The notes beneath the pieces are model-generated. The model searched no databases. It saw nothing but the letters and a program-made list of their open reading frames with translations, and was not told the origin of the DNA. The position numbers and the translations under genes are program-made. A stretch of 64,000 bases of DNA. It comes from Hyphomicrobiales bacterium. Lineage in GTDB: Bacteria > Pseudomonadota > Alphaproteobacteria > Rhizobiales > Rhizobiaceae. Where the stretch lies: assembly GCA_900470195.1 (NCBI GenBank), contig UEIJ01000024.1, forward strand, positions 124,001-188,000, in the 5' to 3' direction. Positions 59,593-64,000 of the stretch are shown piece after piece; within the stretch, counting starts at the first letter, position 1, and the number at the start of each line of letters is the position of its first letter.

Positions 59593-62266
59593 GTCGAAGG
59601 ATTTGATCGTCGTCGCCATGCCGCTTTATGGTCATGCGGCACTGGCGCTCGAAGCACTGGAAACCATTCTCGCATCAGAGACGGTTTTTCGCACGCAGAT
59701 CGTGGTGTCGGTGGACGGAGACCCGCGTCGCGAAGTGTTCGACAGCCTGACGCTCTATGCTGCAGCGCATTCCAACATCCATATCATCTTTGGCGAAAAC
59801 GCCGGTCCCGGTGGCGCCCGTAATCGCGCTGTCGACTATATTCTCGAAGAAATGCCGGATGTGAAGGCGGTCTACTTTGTCGACGCCGACAACCGCGTGC
59901 AGCCGCACACCATCGACACGCTCTACCGTCAGCTGCTGGCGGCGAATGCTGGCTGGGTCTACACCAATATCGACACCTTTTCGGTCAACTGGCGGGCCCA
60001 TTATGGCAATAGCTATTCGCGGTTGATCCATTGCATCACAGACAATATCTGCGATACGGGGTCGATGATTTCTGCGGATGTTTTCCGCAGCGGCGTCCGT
60101 TTCGATGATGATCGTCAGAACGGATTTGAAGACTGGGAGTTCTGGCTTTCGGCGATTGAAGCGGGCTTTGTCGGGACGCCCTGTCACGATACCGGCTTTG
60201 AATATCGCCTGCGAGCGGAAAGCCGCTTCAAGGAGGCCAATCGCGACCGCTCCGGCTCGATCAGCTTTCTCCGCAAGCGGCACAAGGCGCTGTTTCGCCG
60301 TCCGACACTAGTAGGTTTCGAACATGAGGAATGCCCGCGCTATGGTGTAATCCGCGCAGGCGAGGGGACGGTCAGCCTTTTCACCGACCTCAGCCTCGGC
60401 ACTACCGACCTCAAGTTCGATGATGCGATCCGAGCCTTCTGGGGCAGTGTTTCCGAGCCGGATAATTTCCATTTCCCGCCGTTTCTTGCCTCGTCCAATA
60501 CCGAAACACTAAAGCTGCTGGCGCGTTCGCGGCTGTTGCCCAATATCCTGTCACGGCTTGAGAAGCTGGCAGGACAGGCCAACATCGTCTTTGTGGAACT
60601 CACCAATGTTGAAGACGAGCGGCGTATCGACACAGAAATCATGCCGTCGGGAACGCGGCAGCCACATGCCGATCTCATTTTCGTTTCGACCAGGCTCATA
60701 AAGGAAATCATTGAAAACGATGCACTGGATTGGTTCGCATCGTTGGGCACGCAGCAATTGTGGCCCACATCGGCGCGGATGAAGGTGCGCTTTCCGTTCC
60801 CGCGCGTTCGCCAGCGCCGCGCTCTCTCACGGCCAGAACAGTCAATGCTCAATCTGGTGACGTCAATTGCAACAAGTCCGCTGAAGCAGAGCGCAGCCAC
60901 ACGCTGGACATGGCGTCCGCGTCGCCTGCCGGCCCTTTCCGAAATGTATCAGGTGTTGCGAAACGAACTAGGTGGTGGACCCGTTTTGCCGGTTGCGCAT
61001 AACCCGGCAAGGAAAAAGACGGCTGCCGTTCTGGTGCCGAACGCCTCTTTCGGAGGGGCCGAAAAGGTTGCCTATGCAGCCGGTCGTGAGTTGAAGAACC
61101 AGGGGTTTGAAACCCATCTGTTCGTGCTTGGCAATGAACGGATGGACGTGCTCGACGAGTTCGACCAGTCCTTCGATTATCTTCATTTCTGGAAGGATGG
61201 CATTCCCGCCTGGGGCGACACAAATCGCTTTCTCGGTCAGGACTTCATCACTGAGGATCATCCGCTGGACTGGAGTGTCCTGCGCGGCCAGCTTTCCGGT
61301 TTCGATCTGGTGGTGAACAACCACGTCATGGCCGCGCATCCACTGATGGGGAAGCTTCGCTCGGAAGGCACGCGCACCGCCTGCTATCTGCATGTGGTGG
61401 ACGAAACGGTTTTCCGCCGTCAGGCAGGCCAGCCCTATGCGGCGATCGCGTTCGAACACGCCTATGACGCTTTTCTCACCTGTTCGGATCAGCTGAAAAT
61501 CTATCTGCACAGCTTCGGCGTACCATATGAAAAAGTGTTTTCGGTGCCAAACGGGGCCAGTTTTTCAATCGATACAAAACAGCGGGAGCAAGTCACCGCA
61601 GCGCGCAAGCAGGGCCGCAAGGGCGAGCCGATGCGTATCCTCTATATGGGCCGTCTCGACCGTCAGAAGGGCATCGACCGGTTGCACGACGCAATCGTCA
61701 AGCTGAAAGAGCAGGGCATTCCGTTCGAGGCGCAGGCCATCGGCGGCGAAATTCTTTCCGACGATCCGAGTGCATCCTGGATGACACGTTTGAAGGATGC
61801 AGGCGTTAAAGTCTCGCCGCCCGTCTTTGACGGCAAGGACATTGCCAACCATCTGGCATGGGCCGATGTTCTCCTGATGCCGTCGCGGTGGGAGGGAGCG
61901 CCCTTGATGATCGCCGAAGCGCAACAGCTTGGCTGCGTGCCGGTGGCAACAGCCGTCGGTGCCGTCGATGAGCTTATCAATCACGGACGCGATGGCATTC
62001 TCATCCGCAATGGCAACGATGCGCAGATTGTCTCCGACATGACGCGCATTCTGACCATCCTTGCACAGGATCGCGAAGCTCTAATGCGGACCGCCGAAGG
62101 CGCTCTCGCTTCCGCGGCTCACCGCACATGGAGCTCGGCGTTCTCCGAATTTACCGATTGGGCGAACGAAATACGCCCCGTTTATCCGAAATCCCGGTCT
62201 TCCCAGCCGGACGTTGCAGACGATGCCACCGCGACCGCCGTTCTCCCCGGTCGTGCAGTTGCCTGA
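59582..62266 (+). CDS. Bifunctional glycosyltransferase, GT2 fused to GT4
   Basis: 894 residues with two complete transferase domains. The N-terminal GT2 domain: LIVVAMPLYGHAALALEALE, VVSVDGD (43-49), ENAGPGGARNRAVD, the metal motif YFVDADNRVQP (about 97-107) and the catalytic NGFEDWEFWLSAIEAG. The middle ~200 residues are unassigned. The C-terminal GT4 domain begins near residue 478: VLVPNASFGGAEKVAYAAGRELKNQG, MRILYMGRLDRQKGIDRLHDAI (684 on) and MPSRWEGAPLMIAEAQQLGCVPVATAVGAVDELI (EX7E-type, about 766-799). One chain could add two successive sugars. AGAGGCTGCGA precedes the ATG, which overlaps the previous gene by 11 bp. Confidence 0.85.
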   Translation: MYDRSKDLIVVAMPLYGHAALALEALETILASETVFRTQIVVSVDGDPRREVFDSLTLYAAAHSNIHIIFGENAGPGGARNRAVDYILEEMPDVKAVYFVDADNRVQPHTIDTLYRQLLAANAGWVYTNIDTFSVNWRAHYGNSYSRLIHCITDNICDTGSMISADVFRSGVRFDDDRQNGFEDWEFWLSAIEAGFVGTPCHDTGFEYRLRAESRFKEANRDRSGSISFLRKRHKALFRRPTLVGFEHEECPRYGVIRAGEGTVSLFTDLSLGTTDLKFDDAIRAFWGSVSEPDNFHFPPFLASSNTETLKLLARSRLLPNILSRLEKLAGQANIVFVELTNVEDERRIDTEIMPSGTRQPHADLIFVSTRLIKEIIENDALDWFASLGTQQLWPTSARMKVRFPFPRVRQRRALSRPEQSMLNLVTSIATSPLKQSAATRWTWRPRRLPALSEMYQVLRNELGGGPVLPVAHNPARKKTAAVLVPNASFGGAEKVAYAAGRELKNQGFETHLFVLGNERMDVLDEFDQSFDYLHFWKDGIPAWGDTNRFLGQDFITEDHPLDWSVLRGQLSGFDLVVNNHVMAAHPLMGKLRSEGTRTACYLHVVDETVFRRQAGQPYAAIAFEHAYDAFLTCSDQLKIYLHSFGVPYEKVFSVPNGASFSIDTKQREQVTAARKQGRKGEPMRILYMGRLDRQKGIDRLHDAIVKLKEQGIPFEAQAIGGEILSDDPSASWMTRLKDAGVKVSPPVFDGKDIANHLAWADVLLMPSRWEGAPLMIAEAQQLGCVPVATAVGAVDELINHGRDGILIRNGNDAQIVSDMTRILTILAQDREALMRTAEGALASAAHRTWSSAFSEFTDWANEIRPVYPKSRSSQPDVADDATATAVLPGRAVA

Positions 62267-62287
62267 TTATACCAGAAAGGTCGACCT

Positions 62288-63481
62288 ATGAGCCGCCCAA
62301 CCAATCCAAGAATCCTCGTCACGGGCATTCCGAGCCATCTGACACGCCTTATCCAGCGTGCGGATAAGGCGCAGGTTTATTACTCGGAAAAGCAGCGGGA
62401 TTCCGAATCCAGGGATAATTTTATCCAGGAGCTGAAGAACATCAGCAATACCGGCAATTATCTGATCGGCGAAGGCGCGATGACAGCGCTTCTGCCGACT
62501 GCCAAGCACATTCCATTCTGGCACCTCTACAATTGCGTCAACAATGGAACGGGTCTCGAAGAGGTCAACAAGGAATTCGACATCTGCGTTTTTACCTGTG
62601 CAAACCTTCTGCGCAAGGGCTTGTCGGCGGATGCAGAAGCGCTTGTTCTGTCTAGGCTAGACATGCCCGTCGTGATGCTGGGCATCGGTATCCAGAACCG
62701 TCCCGATATCGAAAGCGAAGACGGTCTGCCAGCGGGTACTAAAAAGCTTTTGGAAGTGCTGAAAGGCCGCGAACACTATTTTCTCACGCGGGGCGAAAAT
62801 GCAGCCGGCTATCTCCGTGATCAGGGCTTTTCCTATGTCCGCCCCGTCGGTTGTCCATCGCTTTACTTCCGCCCGGACAATATGCGTAAGGCGATCAGCC
62901 GTCTGCCGGAGGTGAAGGTGGGCGAGGGGCGCACCGTATTCACCGGCTACATGGGAGCGGAACTCGAAACCATCGGCGACATGAATGCGCTCGGCTCTGA
63001 TGACGGACGTTCTGCCTATGTGGTTCAGGACGAGCTGCTGCATTTCGACATGCAGCTTGAGGCCGATGCCAATGGCCGCGCCTACGATTCAACTACCGGC
63101 GAACTCGTCGGCCCTCTGACCTATAAGGGCTCGGGTGATCTCAAGAAGAAGGTCAGTGTGCACGCCTTCCTCGACACCAATCAATGGCGTGCCTGGTGCT
63201 CGACCATGGACTTTTCTTTCGGTCGCCGCTTCCATGGGAATATCATCTCCATGCAGGCCGGTGTGCCGAGCCTCATGGTCGCCGTCGATGACCGTATGCG
63301 GGAAATGCTTAATTTCTCAGGTCTGCCAAAGATCGATGCCCGCGATCTCAACGCCGCAAATGATCGGCGGGCTTTCGTGAGCGACCACATTGCCGCGATG
63401 AACATTCCCGAAGTCATCGAGAACTACTCGGCGCGAGAACGCAATTTCCGGAGCGTTCTTTCAGAAATCGGCATTGGATAG
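62288..63481 (+). CDS. Polysaccharide pyruvyl transferase family protein
   Basis: 397 residues. ILVTGIPSHLTRLIQRAD opens the chain; NTGNYLIGEGAMTAL and HIPFWHLYNCVNN, VVMLGIGIQNRPDIESEDGLPAG, FLTRGENAAGYLRDQGFSYVRPVGCPSLYF and SFGRRFHGNIISMQAGVPSLMVAVDDRMREM follow the PF04230 fold, with R-x-H-G present as RFHG. Probably adds pyruvate ketals or acts as a related glycan transferase. A paralogue starts 47 bp downstream. AGAAAGGTCGACC precedes the ATG. Confidence 0.82.
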   Translation: MSRPTNPRILVTGIPSHLTRLIQRADKAQVYYSEKQRDSESRDNFIQELKNISNTGNYLIGEGAMTALLPTAKHIPFWHLYNCVNNGTGLEEVNKEFDICVFTCANLLRKGLSADAEALVLSRLDMPVVMLGIGIQNRPDIESEDGLPAGTKKLLEVLKGREHYFLTRGENAAGYLRDQGFSYVRPVGCPSLYFRPDNMRKAISRLPEVKVGEGRTVFTGYMGAELETIGDMNALGSDDGRSAYVVQDELLHFDMQLEADANGRAYDSTTGELVGPLTYKGSGDLKKKVSVHAFLDTNQWRAWCSTMDFSFGRRFHGNIISMQAGVPSLMVAVDDRMREMLNFSGLPKIDARDLNAANDRRAFVSDHIAAMNIPEVIENYSARERNFRSVLSEIGIG

Positions 63482-63528
63482 CTCCCAATCCACGAGCCGT
63501 TTTATAACTCCAGCGAAGATGGATCACC

Positions 63529-64000
63529 ATGCGCATAATGATCACCGGCATTCCGTCATATCTGATGCGGACCGTCGAAAGTGTTTCTGGGGCGAGCGTC
63601 AAGCACCGCCCTTATTTCGAGCCCATCCGCACCAAGAAGGATGTGATCGATCAGGTCAAGAAGATTGCCAATACGGGCAATTATCTCATCGGTGAGGGCG
63701 CGGCTAACGCAGTGCGCGGCCATGATGTGACCTACGTGCCGTTCTGGCACCTCGCCAACAGCCTCAATTCGCCGGATACCTATGCAGCACTCAATGAGAG
63801 CTTCGACCTCTGCCTGTTCGCATCGGCCAATCTTCTGCGCCCCGGCTATGCGGCCACAACGGAATCCTTCGTCTTTGAAAAGCTGAACATGCCTATTGTG
63901 GTCATGGGCATCGGTATTCAGAAGAAGGAAAACCTGAAGGCTGAACTGCCGGAAGGTACGCGCCGGTTCCTGGAAATTCTGCGCCGCAAGGAGAGTTTCT
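63529..64000 (+). CDS. Polysaccharide pyruvyl transferase family protein, 3' end cut off
   Basis: The frame is open from the ATG at 63529 to the window's end (157 codons). It is clearly a paralogue of the preceding gene: MRIMITGIPSYLMRTVES, IANTGNYLIGEGAANAVRGHDVTYVPFWHLANSL, FDLCLFASANLLRPGY and PIVVMGIGIQKKENLKAELPEGTRRFLEIL match it position by position at about half of the residues. The rest, including the expected R-x-H-G motif, lies beyond the edge. A tandem pair suggests two related acceptor sugars or subfunction. Confidence 0.82.
   Translation, partial: MRIMITGIPSYLMRTVESVSGASVKHRPYFEPIRTKKDVIDQVKKIANTGNYLIGEGAANAVRGHDVTYVPFWHLANSLNSPDTYAALNESFDLCLFASANLLRPGYAATTESFVFEKLNMPIVVMGIGIQKKENLKAELPEGTRRFLEILRRKESF

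Noticed and set aside
1-64000. Mobile elements, tRNA or rRNA genes, phage or integration sites
   Set aside because: No transposase, integrase, tRNA cloverleaf, rRNA segment or flanking direct repeats could be recognised. Local AT-rich stretches are confined to promoter regions of the glycan cluster.

Overview
The window looks like a stretch of an alphaproteobacterial (Hyphomicrobiales, Brucella/Ochrobactrum-like) chromosome. The evidence is a GC-rich genome with AGGAGG-type ribosome sites, rhizobial-style sugar ABC transporters, a uronate dehydrogenase that resembles the Agrobacterium enzyme from end to end, a general-stress EcfG-type promoter (GGAAC-N16-CGTT), and an exopolysaccharide locus laid out like the exp/wg cluster of Sinorhizobium meliloti. 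Species cannot be fixed from the sequence alone. No rRNA, tRNA, transposase, integrase or CRISPR array was seen. Gene density is high and nearly every gene is intact; the first and last genes run off the window.

Layout. (1) 1-7277: a nucleotide-sugar/glycan module (glycosidase-like protein, NAD epimerase, COG4310/DUF4910 protein, RmlC-like epimerase, C-methyltransferase, cytidylyltransferase, PIG-L deacetylase), probably making a branched or modified deoxysugar. (2) 7274-10451: an EmrAB-like efflux pump under a MarR regulator with two operator copies. (3) 10634-12316: secreted-repeat protein, ECF sigma factor and membrane anti-sigma factor. (4) 12323-15810: asparaginase, asparagine permease and a FadR-type GntR regulator. 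(5) 15962-18555: a small stress-type gene, an MFS exporter and a divergent LysR. (6) 18740-25677: uronate dehydrogenase, then a complete sugar ABC transporter with a TIM-barrel epimerase and a Gfo/Idh/MocA dehydrogenase. (7) 25742-33886: the xylose system xylA-xylB-xylR (leftward) and xylF-xylG-xylH (rightward). (8) 33959-41504: a TctABC tricarboxylate-type transporter with its LysR, a TauE-like permease, an HPP/CBS protein and an AI-2E-family permease. (9) 41501-64000: an exopolysaccharide region of at least 22 kb with glycosyltransferases, pyruvyltransferase-like proteins, an RTX protein, a type I secretion system and a MarR-family regulator.

Three regulatory links can be read directly from the DNA. 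First, a 16-bp near-palindrome in the xylR/xylF gap recurs with one change 10 kb away, in front of the other sugar ABC operon, so one LacI-type repressor may govern both. Second, the 13-mer TTCAAAATTTGAA occurs exactly between the MarR gene and the secretion genes and exactly (opposite strand) before the right-hand glycan operon, with an 11/13 match upstream of the RTX gene. This is the wiring known for ExpG/WggR in S. meliloti. Third, an 80-residue protein of unknown function has its own exact EcfG-type promoter.

The most unusual part is the glycan region. One 749-residue protein is a glycosyltransferase-2 look-alike that has lost its metal and catalytic motifs, and a GW-x-x-D-P module recurs in at least three proteins, one of them a membrane-anchored coiled-coil protein. 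There is also a GT2-GT4 fusion and a tandem pair of pyruvyltransferase-like genes at the right edge.
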